A stretch of 64,000 nt of DNA, taken from the NCBI GenBank assembly GCA_946894095.1, contig OX335651.1, forward strand, positions 20,296,501 to 20,360,500. The letters run 5' to 3'. Shown piece after piece: positions 13,501 to 22,388 of the stretch. A program made the translations under genes and the position numbers. Position 1 is the stretch's first letter; the number at the start of each line of letters is the position of its first letter. The notes under the pieces were generated by a model that had not been told where the DNA came from, did not search any database, and saw only the letters and a program-made list of their open reading frames with translations. Source of the DNA: Incurvaria masculella. Its lineage: Eukaryota; Arthropoda; Insecta; Lepidoptera; Incurvariidae.

Positions 13501-16500
13501 AAATTTTTTAATTTTAATTTTTGAATATTTTAATTTTTCAATATCTGAAATATCACTATCATATTTCCTACCGATACTGACCGACTTCTTTACCTTTATA
13601 AATTTCTTATTCTGATGTTTTTTTATTTATCAGCTAATGATGGTTTAGGATTCCTGGTCTTTCTATATTCTCCTAGCATGTTGAAAACAAAATTGTCTTT
13701 ACTTGTATGTGTCTTAATTGTGGTGGTTGACTTTTTATTTGTAACTGCAATCCTAATTTAACAAAATGAATTAATAAGGCTGCTTTAGCTCAGCTAAGTG
13801 AATTAACTAAACCAGTAATAACTTCATTACAATTAGTTCACCTAATTAATCTATACAACAACAGTATTAACTAAGCAGTTCATAAATTGGATACATTTTG
13901 ATATATACATTTTTTTTACATACATTACTGAAGGTGTACCGTCAGACGGGACATGCTAACTAAATGCTACATTTATGTAGATGGTACCAATTGTTACATT
14001 GCAACATTTGGTGCCTTGCTGACTGAACAAGAGTACATTTTACTTATTTAAACATATTTTACATTTAGAATCTACCATGAAGCAAGGACACTCAACTTTA
14101 GGAAATAAATCTGTGTTAAGGTGGCCCATCCCGCTCATCTCCCCATACAAAAGGGGAAAGAAGATCACGCCCATATTTCTTGTCAGAGCTCCAAAATTTT
14201 GCTCAAAATAGCTTTATTTGATCAAACTAGATGTCTGATGACCATTGGCATTGTAAAATTGTGTTTGGTTTCTAAGTTATAAGGTCCGAAAGTTCGCATT
14301 TTTCGCGCGTTTTATACAATAACTTTGGAGGTGGATTACGCAATTATAAAGTAAGAACATCTTAAAAAGATTAGTCATCAGACATAGCTTATTTAATCAA
14401 GATTTATAATCTATTTGGTTTTTGTTCGATTTTTTACTACAGCGGTCGTTGTTTACTTTTAGCTATAAGTCGTTTTTAAATTAAAATTTTCGTAAATCTT
14501 ACCAAATCATACACTATGCACATTGTCTTTTTGTGGACATGTTGCATCTTCCTCATCACGGAGCCTGTCTTATTCTTTGAAACAAAGAAGGTTCCAGAGC
14601 GCAACAGCACGGTTTTGTACCGTGCCCGCGAATGAGTTAGTACCGCCGGGTTGGGCCACCTTAAGATTAAAAGTCTTTTGCCTTCTACTTCTTCTATATT
14701 GTGGTCAGCTAAATGATAGGTATTTGGCAACGGGGACTCTATAAACTCGATGTCGTCATTTTAATAAAAAAATTGAGCTTCATGGCCAATCTAATTCTGC
14801 AATCTTATGTGACCTTACATATCTATACATAAATATTGCGTGCTATGTAGATAAGTTAAGTCCGTGGTGGAGCTTCCTATAGCACTGAACACACTGGTTT
14901 GAGCCTGTTCTTACGTTGTTATTGCTTCATGGTTGATAATTAGGTGTACTTTCATATAGCTTTATATGGCTGGTTGCATTGCTTTTTTTCTAAGTGTAAA
15001 CTAAATATATGTAAGGTCGTTTACTTTCAAATGTATATATTACGGTTAAAGCCAGATGTTGGTTAAAGTCCAAAATTATTTTTTGCTGGAAATGTATTGG
15101 ATTTCTGCACTTGTACCCGTATTGAGTGCACTGATTAAGAATTTATGTCAAGAAGAAAAAATAGAACCACAAAATGTTTTTTCTTTTGTATTAAAAAAGT
15201 TAGGACAAAATAGGTTAAGGTTTTTTTTCTTATTAATCAATAAAAAAAATCTCATTAAATTATTATTAAAATTAATGCACTTGACACAGATATATCTTGG
15301 AAATATTATTTACCTTCAAGGAAAAAATATTTTGAACTTTGACCAACCACGGGCTTTAACCGTAACATATATACTGGTAAGAGAAAAAAATCCTTAGTCT
15401 CTCTCGTAGAAGTCAATATAACAGAAAGAAATCTCTAGTTAGTCCCTGTTTCTTGTGGATAGGTTTCAGAGTAAACGCCCATGCTTGCCAACAGAACCTG
15501 TCATGCTTGAATTTCCCTGCACAATTCACAAATCCGAACATTCCAATAATCCGGAATTTCCTGGTCTGTAACGGTGCCGGAATAGTTTTAAAAAAAGGTT
15601 AGTCGATATCTCACAAGCATTGCATCCGTAACTAACCTCGCCCCCGAGTGACGTGTGCGAGCGATGTCCCACAGAGCGAGGAGGATGACTGCGAGGCGGG
15701 CGCGCCGCTCGTTGACGAACTGGCGGCCATCTTGGATCGCTCCGGCGGCTGGCGCGAGCTCGCCCGCAAGCTCGATTGTAATTTCCTATACAACTGGTAC
15801 GAAAACACGACGAGTCCAACGCGGACGCTGCTCCAACAATTAATGGTATGTTTTAAGGGGCGCATTGAATCTCCAGTTTTAATGAATATATTTAGTAAAT
15901 ACAATTCATGTGCCTTTATTTTTAGGGTTCTGTGATGGGATTTTGTGTATTTGTCCTAAGCTAAGGAATTTTAATTGGAATTATTGAGATATCAATATAT
16001 TTGCTGTCATCACCAAAGTAGATTTTGGTATCGGACCAAGACGCAGCCAGGATTTAACTTGATATTTGTATGTATTAAATAGCTATGACATTACCATTGA
16101 CACATTAATTTTAAGTTACACACATCACATTGAAGTATCATATTCATATTTTGTAAATAATTCGATACAATGTTGGTCTGGGCACTCGTCTGAAGAGAGC
16201 AGCGGACATTTAAACCATAGGTCACAGTTTCAAATCCACCTTCAGCCAAAATTTTTTCGGATTATTTTCAAAATCTGAATATAATGGTTCATTGTAGATG
16301 TCGTTGTATGATCTCAAATGACCTCTATGTTGTACATCTTAAAATAATTGCGAGTCAGACTCGCACACGAAGGGTTCCGTACCGTCGTACAAGATTTAGC
16401 ACAAAAAAATCAAGTTTTTTGTAACCTATTTGTTGTTATAGCAGCCAAATAAATACACACTGTGAAAATTTCAGCTGCCTACCTATTATACGGCCCTTTG

Positions 16501-17043
16501 ACAGAAGGAAGGGCGGACGGACGGAGGGATGGACTGACGGACGGACAGCGGAGGCTTTGTAATTGGGTTCCGTTTTCACCCTTTGAGTACGGAACCCTAA
16601 AAAGGAACATGTCAGCGGGCGCATGGCACTCGATATCCACTTCGCTCATAAACAAATGAAAGGCTGTATTTAAAAAATAATAATAAGCATCTTAAATACA
16701 CTTATCAAATGTGGGTGGACTTCCCTATATTATAAACAAAGTCTTTAAAGAAATTCTGTCGTGTAATTGAGTCAAAACTAGACATGATAACTGCAAGGGT
16801 AGCATTCAATTGGAGTTTAACATTTCCATTTGATAGAAAATAACATTTCTAGTTTTCCATTTTCAATTATTATTCGATCCTTACTTTATCCGGCAGACCC
16901 AATTATCATCCATACGACATTTTATGTTTCAGGCCGTCAACAAATTGAATCCGAAATCCCTGGCGTTGAGTCTACACGAAATAGGGGAGCGGGAGGCCGA
17001 GCAAATTGTTACGAGGCATATTCACTTAGAATCCAAAGATTGA
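1355..17043 (+). CDS. Rel: Relish (NF-kB p100/p105-like), C-terminal half, 7 exons
   Basis: Exons at 1355-1513, 3059-3237, 4402-4512, 6016-6081, 9449-9538, 15675-15845 and 16933-17043. Every junction has AG/GT signals and all phases agree, giving 294 residues plus a TGA stop; the first exon starts inside a codon, so the gene continues upstream of the window. The product has ankyrin repeats, then an acidic linker, then a death-domain-like region with the segment YENTTSPTRTLLQQL, close in form to the TTSPS..LL motif of p105/p100 death domains. Family knowledge: Relish is the IMD-pathway transcription factor. Its C-terminal ankyrin half acts as a built-in I-kB that keeps the Rel domain in the cytoplasm until signal-induced cleavage. 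Cactus also has ankyrin repeats but no death domain, so Relish is preferred. The Rel-homology DNA-binding part is not in this window. Confidence 0.9.
1514..3058. other. Relish intron with one MITE
   Basis: AT-rich intron. It contains the 230-bp terminal-inverted-repeat element at 2729-2958 (separate entry); nothing else recognisable. Confidence 0.7.
2729..2958. mobile_element. MITE with GGGCTGATTTTTCA termini, copy 1
   Basis: Ends are inverted: GGGCTGATTTTTCA at the left and its reverse complement TGAAAAATCAGCCC at the right, followed inward by a TAGTC/CAGATA-type extension. A second copy lies at 19478-19710. No coding capacity; TT flanks both ends. Confidence 0.75.
3059..3237 (+). CDS. Rel: Relish exon: GC-rich ankyrin repeats
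   Basis: The acceptor is ATAATTTTGCAG and the donor CGG|GTGAGT. The reading frame joins the previous exon as a GAT codon. It encodes NTPLLLAARYGHAGSLRALL and then GRPPLHLAVSGDHLAAVELL, two ankyrin repeats with the TPLxLAA signature. GC content is far higher than in the flanking introns, which creates long open shadow frames on the other strand. Confidence 0.9.
3294..3842. mobile_element. GC-rich foldback/MITE beside a Relish exon
   Basis: The ends are inverted: ATGATTCACGCTAGAC at the left and GTCTAGCGTGAATCAT at the right, continuing imperfectly into GGCCGGCACGG / GGCGCGGGAACGG. The interior has many scattered CCCGTACGG-like words. It begins about 57 bp after the exon donor at 3237. Long shadow frames here come from the base composition. 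Confidence 0.7.
4000..4180 (-). mobile_element. SINE fragment (shared body/tail)
   Basis: On the minus strand it carries the SINE body and tail (GGTATTAGCCATCCATGTCA, then AGGTTGCATAAAAAAAA). The Pol III head is missing, so it is 5'-truncated. Inserted in Relish intron 3238-4401. Confidence 0.7.
4402..4512 (+). CDS. Rel: Relish exon: ankyrin repeat (TNGNTALQIICSG)
   Basis: A 37-codon exon, phase 0 at both ends, with acceptor TTTTTATACAG and donor GGG|GTATGA. It encodes VDAVDTNGNTALQI, then helix 2 IATLLLEKG, one degenerate ankyrin repeat. It directly continues HTDR of the previous exon. Confidence 0.88.
5180..5700. mobile_element. Foldback element with ~110-bp inverted arms
   Basis: The left arm (about 5180-5290) contains GTAAATGGCTGAGACTGGGT and GCGCCAAGTGGTTG. 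The right arm (about 5583-5700) carries the inverted, diverged equivalents (CAACCACTTGGCGC, ACCCAGATTCAGCCATTTAC). The spacer is about 290 bp. Lies within the intron between 4512 and 6016. Confidence 0.7.
6016..6081 (+). CDS. Rel: Relish exon: start of last ankyrin repeat
   Basis: A 22-codon exon, phase 0/0, acceptor TTTTATTTTGCAG, donor GAG|GTAACA. It encodes ASPMKKSGGNASPLNLAYHQ then KE: the loop and first helix of an ankyrin repeat (SPLNLAY). The second helix is supplied by the next exon, MLALLQKYL. That split of one repeat across two exons supports the join. Confidence 0.8.
6978..7348 (-). mobile_element. SINE with 5S rRNA-like head, copy A
   Basis: Read on the minus strand the head holds CCGAAGTTAAGCAACG and CTTGGATGGGTGACC, the A-box and C-box neighbourhoods of 5S rRNA. 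These are followed by the body (ACTAGGTGGTAGGGTTTA, CCCGCCCGGGTTGGTACCAT) and the tail (GGTATTAGCCATCCATGTCC; this copy has decayed bases). The 5' end is near 7348. Two close copies lie at 36530 and 47071. Confidence 0.85.
7487..8036. mobile_element. TTAA-flanked MITE (piggyBac-type target), copy 1
   Basis: TTAA at both ends (7487-7490, 8033-8036) encloses inverted termini GGCGGCCCAACCCG and GGTGGCCCAACCCG. No transposase inside. Copy 2 at 14116-14664 is in the opposite orientation, on the other side of exon 9449-9538. TTAA duplication is the hallmark of piggyBac-type insertion. Confidence 0.8.
9128..9228. repeat. Long hairpin (~46-bp arms) in Relish intron
   Basis: The left arm begins ATGTTTGAAAAATGTTACGG and the right arm ends with its inverse, AACGGCTTTTC becoming GAAAAGCCGTT. 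The loop is only a few bases (around CCTCA). Arms differ by a few mismatches. Lies about 220 bp upstream of the exon at 9449. It is either a tiny foldback MITE or a transcribed hairpin. Confidence 0.75.
9449..9538 (+). CDS. Rel: Relish exon: ankyrin helix 2 and acidic linker
   Basis: A 30-codon exon, phase 0/0, donor AGT|GTGAGT. The acceptor is weaker (CGGCTAAAG after an 8-T run), so the start is less certain. It encodes MLALLQKYLADD, completing the ankyrin repeat, then VEIKSEPEDEVDSAEES. The linker has a match to the sumoylation consensus (I-K-S-E) and a Glu/Asp/Ser-rich PEST-like run. The exon's ATG codon follows the acceptor directly and should not be read as a start. Confidence 0.75.
9539..11334. 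other. Relish intron, before the mariner
   Basis: AT-rich. Two direct copies of a ~50-bp segment starting AGGTTCAGTGTAAATATTAG lie at about 9628 and 9818. A short GCCTTACTAATAAA fragment at about 9971 matches one end of the MITE at 59141-59255. No gene seen. Confidence 0.6.
11335..12618 (+). mobile_element. mariner element, copy 1 (near full length)
   Basis: Flanked by TA on both sides. Terminal inverted repeats read ATAGGTCGGGGAAAAAGT at the left and TTGGTTGGGGAAAAAGT (complement) at the right. It contains a transposase frame with one stop. A copy at 38226-39505 is near identical at the protein level. Confidence 0.92.
11517..12542 (+). pseudogene. mariner transposase, one internal stop
   Basis: Cut-and-paste transposase, about 341 codons, the usual mariner length. 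The N-terminal half has paired helix-turn-helix DNA-binding regions (RYILKFYYKKGKNATQAAKK; DARRSGRPI). The C-terminal DD34D catalytic core has D in ITGDEKW, D in FHHDNARPH and D in PYSPDLAPSDF. A single TAG at 11862-11864 interrupts the frame; the other copy has TGG (Trp) at this site. The rest of the frame is open to TAG at 12540. Not functional as read unless the stop is a sequencing error or is read through. Confidence 0.92.
12619..14115. other. Relish intron, AT-rich
   Basis: Mostly T/A-rich. A hairpin sits at 12913-12966 (arms CATGTACTAAGCGTAATG / CATTATGCTTAGTACATG). I see no exon. Confidence 0.6.
12913..12966. repeat. Inverted repeat, ~20-bp arms
   Basis: TACATGTACTAAGCGTAATG and CATTATGCTTAGTACATGTA are complementary at 19 of 20 positions across a 14-nt loop. 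Origin unknown. Confidence 0.7.
14116..14664. mobile_element. TTAA-flanked MITE (piggyBac-type target), copy 2
   Basis: Inverted relative to 7487-8036 and similar along its full length (shared ACAAAAGGGGAAAGAAGATC, GCAACAGCACGGTT). Ends TTAA|GGTGGCCCATCCCG and CGGGTTGGGCCACC|TTAA. Confidence 0.8.
14665..15674. other. Relish intron before the death-domain exon
   Basis: AT-rich. The 113-codon open frame at 15056-15397 is Lys/Leu/Ile-rich, fits no family and looks compositional. Confidence 0.5.
15675..15845 (+). CDS. Rel: Relish exon: death-domain-like region
   Basis: A 57-codon exon, phase 0/0, acceptor GATGTCCCACAG, donor ATG|GTATGT. It starts with the acidic SEEDDCEAG and then encodes LVDELAAILDRSGGWRELAR and KLDCNFLYNWYENTTSPTRT. 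These are helices 1-4 of a death domain: the conserved W in GGW, the A-x-K-L, and the TTSP turn shared with p105/p100. The preceding intron is about 6.1 kb and holds a mariner and a MITE. Confidence 0.88.
16350..16603 (-). mobile_element. Lepidopteran GGAC-array repeat, copy 1
   Basis: A repeat family with termini AGGGTTCCGTACC and GCGAGTCCGACTCGCAC (here decayed), an internal (CCGT)n/(GGAC)n array, and the conserved block CAGCTGAAATTTTCACAG. Non-coding. Lies in the intron between 15845 and 16933. Confidence 0.8.
16933..17043 (+). CDS. Rel: Relish terminal coding exon with stop
   Basis: Acceptor TTTATGTTTCAG; 36 codons then TGA at 17041-17043. It encodes LNPKSLALSLHEIGEREAEQ and ends IHLESKD, matching the last two death-domain helices (L..AL..IG..E...IV). 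No AATAAA is obvious within about 150 nt after the stop, so the 3' UTR probably runs into or past the minisatellite at 17205. Confidence 0.88.
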   Translation, partial: AVNKLNPKSLALSLHEIGEREAEQIVTRHIHLESKD

Positions 17044-17204
17044 TTTCTACACATTGTTAAACGTGTGTATAGTATGTAAGATTACTTTTATTAGTATCTA
17101 ATAGGGTCACTAATTTTAGTGCGCTGCCTGACAAAAGACCGCTTCTATGGGATGTAGAAATGAGATAGAGCTATTGTCTGGCAGTGCATTCCTATCTCTC
17201 TTGC

Positions 17205-17613
17205 TCTTTTAACTATTAAGTTCTTAACTATTAAGTTTCTAACTATAAAGTTCTAACTATTAAGTTTCTAACTATTAAGTTCTTAACTATTAAGTTCTTA
17301 ACTATTAAGTTCTTAACTGTTAAGTTCTTAACTATTAAGTTCTTAACTATTCAGTTTCTAACTATTAAGTTCTTAACTATTAAGTTCTTAACTATTAAGT
17401 TCTTAACTGTTAAGTTCTTAACTATTAAGTTCTTAACTATTAAGTTCTTAACTATTAAGTTCTTAACTGTTAAGTTCTTAACTATTAAGTTCTTAACTAT
17501 TAAGTTATTAACTATTAGGTCAGTAACTGTTAAGTTCTTAACTATCAAGTTCTTAACTATTAAGTTCTTAAATATTAAGTTCTTAACTATTAAGTTCTTA
17601 ACTATGAAGTTCT
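17205..17613 (+). repeat. 15-bp minisatellite, ~27 units
   Basis: The unit is TTCTTAACTATTAAG, repeated about 27 times with point variants. CTGTTAAG variants recur at units 8, 14, 18 and 22, suggesting expansion in blocks. Each unit contains a near-palindrome (CTTAACTATTAAG). Because 15 is divisible by 3, one minus frame reads as repeated NLIVK with no biological meaning. It begins about 160 nt after the Relish stop. Confidence 0.95.
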
Positions 17614-20160
17614 TTTGTCATTCCTTTTTTTTATAATCAACATGTAGATAGAACGATCTGTCACTAAGATGAAAGGATCTCGCTTGTTTGGTGACTATGG
17701 ATATGTGTTGTCTTTGACAAAGTGTGGAGAGATAATTGCAGACGTGTCAACATGACTCTCTGCATGTCCAAGAATGTAAATGCGACATTAGTGGTATATT
17801 ACCAGTATTGTGGATAAAATTAATGCTACTTTGATTGTAAGTTTTAAAGTGGTATTATGCAAGGCTCGATGCAGCCTTAAAGCCTAAATTGTATAAGTCT
17901 GTAAATGGGAAGATTTCTTTGAAGCTTGCTTATGACTGACAGAGTCATACTGACTCTGTATTGTCGTAAAACCTTTTCCTTTGACTGCTGTCATTGTTAC
18001 ATTCATGTCTCATGAAACATTTGACATCTAAGTGTTAAAATGTTGAGTCTAAGGGCAGGCTAAATTTAAATGCTAGCAAATACCAACTATAAAGTTTGTT
18101 GAAATTTTTTTAATGCTAAAATGCATTTATTCCCATATATTGAGAATAACATATATTATGTTATGATTATGGCTGATTATTTTCACGCAATATGTTTTTT
18201 TTTATAGTTATGGTTTGGTTTTTTTTAACAAACTTTTTCAAATTAATGTTTAGTAAAGATCATGTTGAAACTAAAACGAATCTTAGGTGATTGAAATGCT
18301 TGGTGTACCAGCAAACAGCAATTTTTCATTTAAAAAAGAACTCGTTGTCCATGTAATGAATCAAAATGCATTTATACATATAAAAATGCAGCATAATAAA
18401 TGGTGCCATTGATATAATTTGCATAAACAAATTTGATTCTTAAAATTTCGTGTCATATTTTTGTCATTTCATTTATTTATACTTCAGGGTTGCCAAACTA
18501 CACTATGTAAGTTACGTCACAAACTGATTTATTGGCCATTCTGATGCAAGACATATAAATATGTCAGCAGTAACTTTACAAGATGTTTTAATATTACGGT
18601 TGACTGACAATGTGTTGTGATGTCTCAGTAGATTATAGTATTATACCAAAACATTTTGACACACACCTGTAATGCCTTCTGGGAATCCTCGAGAGATTTG
18701 GGAGGTCATAAGTCCTTTTCATAATATTAACCTCATCAAATAAGTTTTTATAAAACGCGTAAAATTTATAAAATGTATCCATACATTGTAAAATCTTAAA
18801 ATTTTATTTTGTGCTGATACAATAATAAATATAAAAGTTACAAGAGCTTTAAACTGGGATTTTGGTAATTAAAGAAACCTATCTCCATATCACGTGACAT
18901 CGGACAAACGGGTCTTATAGGTCAAAACCCACTAACCTACAAAATACCTACTTTGTGGGTCGATGCGCTGAGAACCCTGCATTTTATGTCTGATATAAAA
19001 AATGAAGTAAATTGGAACAGTGGTTTTCAAATGATAAGTACACTTCGTTTGTATGGGGAGCATGGCTTACGGGGCCATTCTTAAGTTGTTTTAGCAATCA
19101 TGGAAAGAGAGCATTTAGGTACCTAAATATAATTATCTACTCTAAATACATACAGTGATAGTTTGAAGATTAATAGAGAGAAAAAATATATAATAATAGG
19201 TTTAAATAGATTTATTTGTCCATGTATGTGTTCTTTAATTTGGTCAATTGGTTTGATTTCAACCTTGATTTATTCAAGCAAATCTTGATCGGGTGTGCCT
19301 CAGATAATTCAAATAAGGAATTAAAAAATATATATGTGGTATTGATCACTTTTAGTTCCAATCTCCAAAATGGTTTCCGAAGAAGACAGCTTTACTTTTG
19401 TATGTGTTGAATAGGCAGCTCAAATATCCGGAATGAACAATCGAGTCTAATAAAATCAAGTATGTATGAGATATGCAGGGCTGATTTTTCAATAGTCTGA
19501 TAATCAGCCAGATAACTATTCGAGGAATTGATTTATGCCCCTGCTTATCTATCCGTTTTAGTAAATCTGTATTTTTATTAGTAAAATTTAAGTCATTTCG
19601 TCAATTGTTATAGAAGTTACAATCATCTGGTGGTACCTATCCGTCTTTTGACAAAAGTAAATTTTGCTATCAGGCCTTAACGGTACTATCTGAGGATAGA
19701 AAAATTGGACAGTAAAATAAGTTTAATAATATTTTCCGAAGTTGCTTGATAGCGGCTGCGCTGATGGATGAATTGGACATTATCGTTTGGCAAAATAGTT
19801 CATGTTTGCAATGTCAAACTATATTTTCTCTTAAACATTTTCTATGTGCATCGTTGATATGTTATACCATTCAGTGGTAGCAGTAATGGCTAATGTTATC
19901 ATTACCGTTGCAAATTTTGTTAATAGGAAAGTTTATTTCAGTTACAATGTTTTATTATTTGGACATTTTTCAGATTTTTATTAGTATTTTATTTAATTTG
20001 AAAAAACAAATGTTCAATAAGTGGACCATTGAGTTTAAAAATTGTTTAAGGAGCTAACCGAGTGTTTCCTGTAATTATTTTTCATTTAATTTTTTAATAC
20101 ATTTTGTGGATATTTTACAATAAAAAAAACTATTTTCTTTTATTTGAATTTCCTCACTAG
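17614..20160. other. Relish downstream region
   Basis: AT-rich with no gene. It holds the MITE at 19478-19710 and, around 19010-19090, a fragment of the TTAA-flanked family seen at 41555-41930 (GTTTGTATGGGGAGCATGGC, CTTACGGGGCCATTCTTAA). Candidate Relish poly(A) sites cannot be ranked by eye. Confidence 0.5.
19478..19710. mobile_element. MITE with GGGCTGATTTTTCA termini, copy 2
   Basis: Aligns over its whole length with the element at 2729-2958 (shared internal ATCCGTCTTTTGAC). Its right terminus has decayed to AAAAATTGGAC. Lies in AT-rich DNA between Relish and the LINE fragment at 20189. Confidence 0.7.
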
Positions 20161-20188
20161 AAATAATAAATATAATTGACATATCGGT

Positions 20189-20812
20189 GTGACAATTTCA
20201 GAAGATCTTAAATGGGAGACACACATCACAGAAGTTGTCAAGAAAGCCAATTCCCTGCTATACATGATCAGAAAGGCCTTCTCGTACATAAATACAGAAC
20301 TATTCCTAAAATTATATAAGGCCTATGTTCGCCCCTTATTGGAATATGATTTTCTGATTTGGAACCCTTATTTTAGAAAGGATATAGACCTTGTGGAAGG
20401 CGTTCAAAGATGGGCCACAAAAATGATTGCAACACTTAAGAAGCAAACTTATGAACATCAACTTAAAGTTCTCGGACTCAGCACCCTGGAGGAACGCCGC
20501 CAGTGAGGGGACCTCATAGAAACATACAAAATCCTAAATAATTACTAAAATTTACCAAATCTCAAAGAAATGTTCACAAAAAATACAAACATTAGAGAGC
20601 ACAGCTTAAAACTTAACCACTCTGCATCACATTCTAACCCCAGGAAACAATTCTTGGTGAACAGAGTTGTAGACTCTTGGAACAAGCTGCCGGAGGAGGT
20701 CATTAGTGCTGAAACTGTAAATGGATTTAAAAACCGACTAGACAAACACTTAAAGGCAATAAAAAAAAAACAAATAATCAATAAAAATAAACAATCAACA
20801 ACCAATAAATAA
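20189..20812 (+). pseudogene. CR1-like LINE, 3' end of reverse transcriptase ORF
   Basis: 5'-truncated non-LTR retrotransposon. The first part (SEDLKWETHITEVVKKANSL, YKAYVRPLLEYDFLIWNP, VEGVQRWATKMI) is the conserved region after the RT palm. A TGA at 20504 interrupts it, then it resumes with GDLIETYKILNNY and RKQFLVNRVVDSWNKLPEE, the typical CR1/L2 C-terminus. It ends in an A-rich tail about 20760-20815. Dead fragment. Confidence 0.85.
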
Positions 20813-21089
20813 AATCAAAACCAATATAGAATGTCAATGATAAGTAATATTAGTAATACCAAAAAATGTTTATTTATTTTTTTATATACAAGTGCACTCC
20901 GGGAAAAATTAAATTCACGCATCAGCTTTAAGCTGCTAGTGATATAAATAACATAATAATAATAATAATGCATGTTTTGAATTGAATTTGGGAATTGCCA
21001 ACACATGAAATGAGATTGGGTTTGAAATTTCATTCCTCTGAAGAATATATAAGGATAAATTGGGAAGGCCAGCAAAAAAACGTTCCTTG

Positions 21090-21320
21090 CTCAAGAGAGC
21101 TAAAGATACGTTGTGTGGGTTCCAAAACATTATGCAATCGAGCCGACTTAGGGATTCGCCATTTGTGGTATTAGGTGGGAGGGTTAAGCTTGCCCGGGTT
21201 GGCACCATTGCTTTGAATTAACAATGGTCGAAGCGGTAATGAAAATAAGATAGGTCCTGGTTTGGCACCTAGTTCCTATGTGGTGTGTCCGGCTAACTTT
21301 CTAGCGATTAGCCCTCATAA
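21090..21320 (+). mobile_element. SINE fragment (body)
   Basis: Diverged body of the window's SINE family: GCCCGGGTTGGCACCATTG, AATGGTCGAAGCGGTAATGA, GGTCCTGGTTTGGCACCTAG. The head is missing. Confidence 0.7.
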
Positions 21321-21772
21321 TCCCTTCATCCTTTGGATTGCTCTTCACACTCACGACAATCGAAAAATAGGTGTCAACACATGTATAGTTAATGTTTTCA
21401 TGTGCTTTGAGCGCGTTTCCACTTGTCAGTGGAATAAGATTCTATTATTCTGACCCTCCATCCCTTTTCTACCATTTCTCAACAAGGAACCAAATAAGAA
21501 CCAACAGATCCTCTAGATTCTTTATAGGGTCGGTAAACTACAGAATGGACTCCCTGCCGGAGTATTTCGCCCAAAGTACAACCTGCTGTCATTTAAACAT
21601 GATGTGAAGAAGCACTTGGCCGGCTGGTATGGTTTTCGCAGCCTCCGTGAAAAATTCTAATGCCCATGGACGTCACAGGGCCTCGTCCATCGTCACCTCT
21701 TAGCGTATGCCATATGGCGCTAAACTTAAAAAAACTAGCAACTATACCAGGATTATTTGACTTGGCTCGTAG

Positions 21773-22172
21773 CCTAGTGGCGCGGGGACTGGCCTAGCGT
21801 ACCAGAGGCCCGGGTTCAATACCAACTTGCACCACTGTCTTTCTCTTTCAGAGTTCGATAAGTGCATTTCGTCACGAATGCGAGCTGCTCCATGGTTCGG
21901 AATCCATGTAAAACTGTAGGTCCCCTTCCCCTACTAGGTGGTAGGGTTTAAGCCCGCCCGGGTTGGTACCATCACATTGGATGAAAAGATGGTCAAAGCG
22001 GCAGTTAAAAATTGTCCGTGTTTTCCATCCAGTTCAATGTAGCCGTGCTCATAAAGGGAAGGTCCTGGCATGGCACCTAATTCCTTCGGGAATGTGGTGT
22101 ATTAGGCTAATATCATAACGGTAGTTGTGTGGTATTAGCCATCCATTTCAGGTCGCATAAAAAAAAAAAAAC
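21773..22172 (+). mobile_element. SINE with tRNA-like head, copy D
   Basis: The head GGCTCGTAGCCTAGTGGCGC holds a Pol III A-box (TAGCCTAGTGG), and GGTTCAATACC matches a B-box. The body (CTACTAGGTGGTAGGGTTTA, GCCCGCCCGGGTTGGTACCA) and the tail before an A-run are the same as in the 5S-headed copies. Lies just downstream of the NDUFB2 poly(A) signal. Confidence 0.88.
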
Positions 22173-22220
22173 TTTACAGCTCTTATTAGGTAACATATTA
22201 AAAACACATATTTTCCATAA

Positions 22221-22226
22221 TTTATT
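22221..22226 (-). terminator. NDUFB2 poly(A) signal AATAAA
   Basis: Minus-strand AATAAA, 70 nt past the NDUFB2 stop at 22296, giving a short 3' UTR with cleavage expected near 22200. Confidence 0.7.
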
Positions 22227-22295
22227 GCGCTAAAACATTGGTATAATTACGAATAGTGTATGTACAATTGGGTTATGTGAGGTTTGAGGGAAGCG

Positions 22296-22388
22296 CTAGT
22301 TGTGTTGCAGCAGCGGTCCTTCCTCGTCCGGCGGTACCCCCAACTCTGCGTCCGTCCACGTCGATGGGCTTATGTACTCCCACTCGCC
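22296..22388 (-). CDS. NDUFB2: NDUFB2 exon 3 (signature and stop)
   Basis: Acceptor TGTACGTTGCAG, phase 0, 30 codons then TAG. It encodes GEWEYISPSTWTDAELGVPP and then DEEGPLLQHN. The first twenty residues carry the family's G-x-(F/W)-x-Y-x-x-P-S-x-W-T-D-x-E-L-G-(I/V)-P-P motif. Confidence 0.93.
   Translation of the reverse strand, partial: GEWEYISPSTWTDAELGVPPDEEGPLLQHN

Noticed and set aside
17351..17548. Open minus frame encoding repeated NLIVK
   Set aside because: Produced by the 15-bp minisatellite; unit length divisible by three keeps any frame open.
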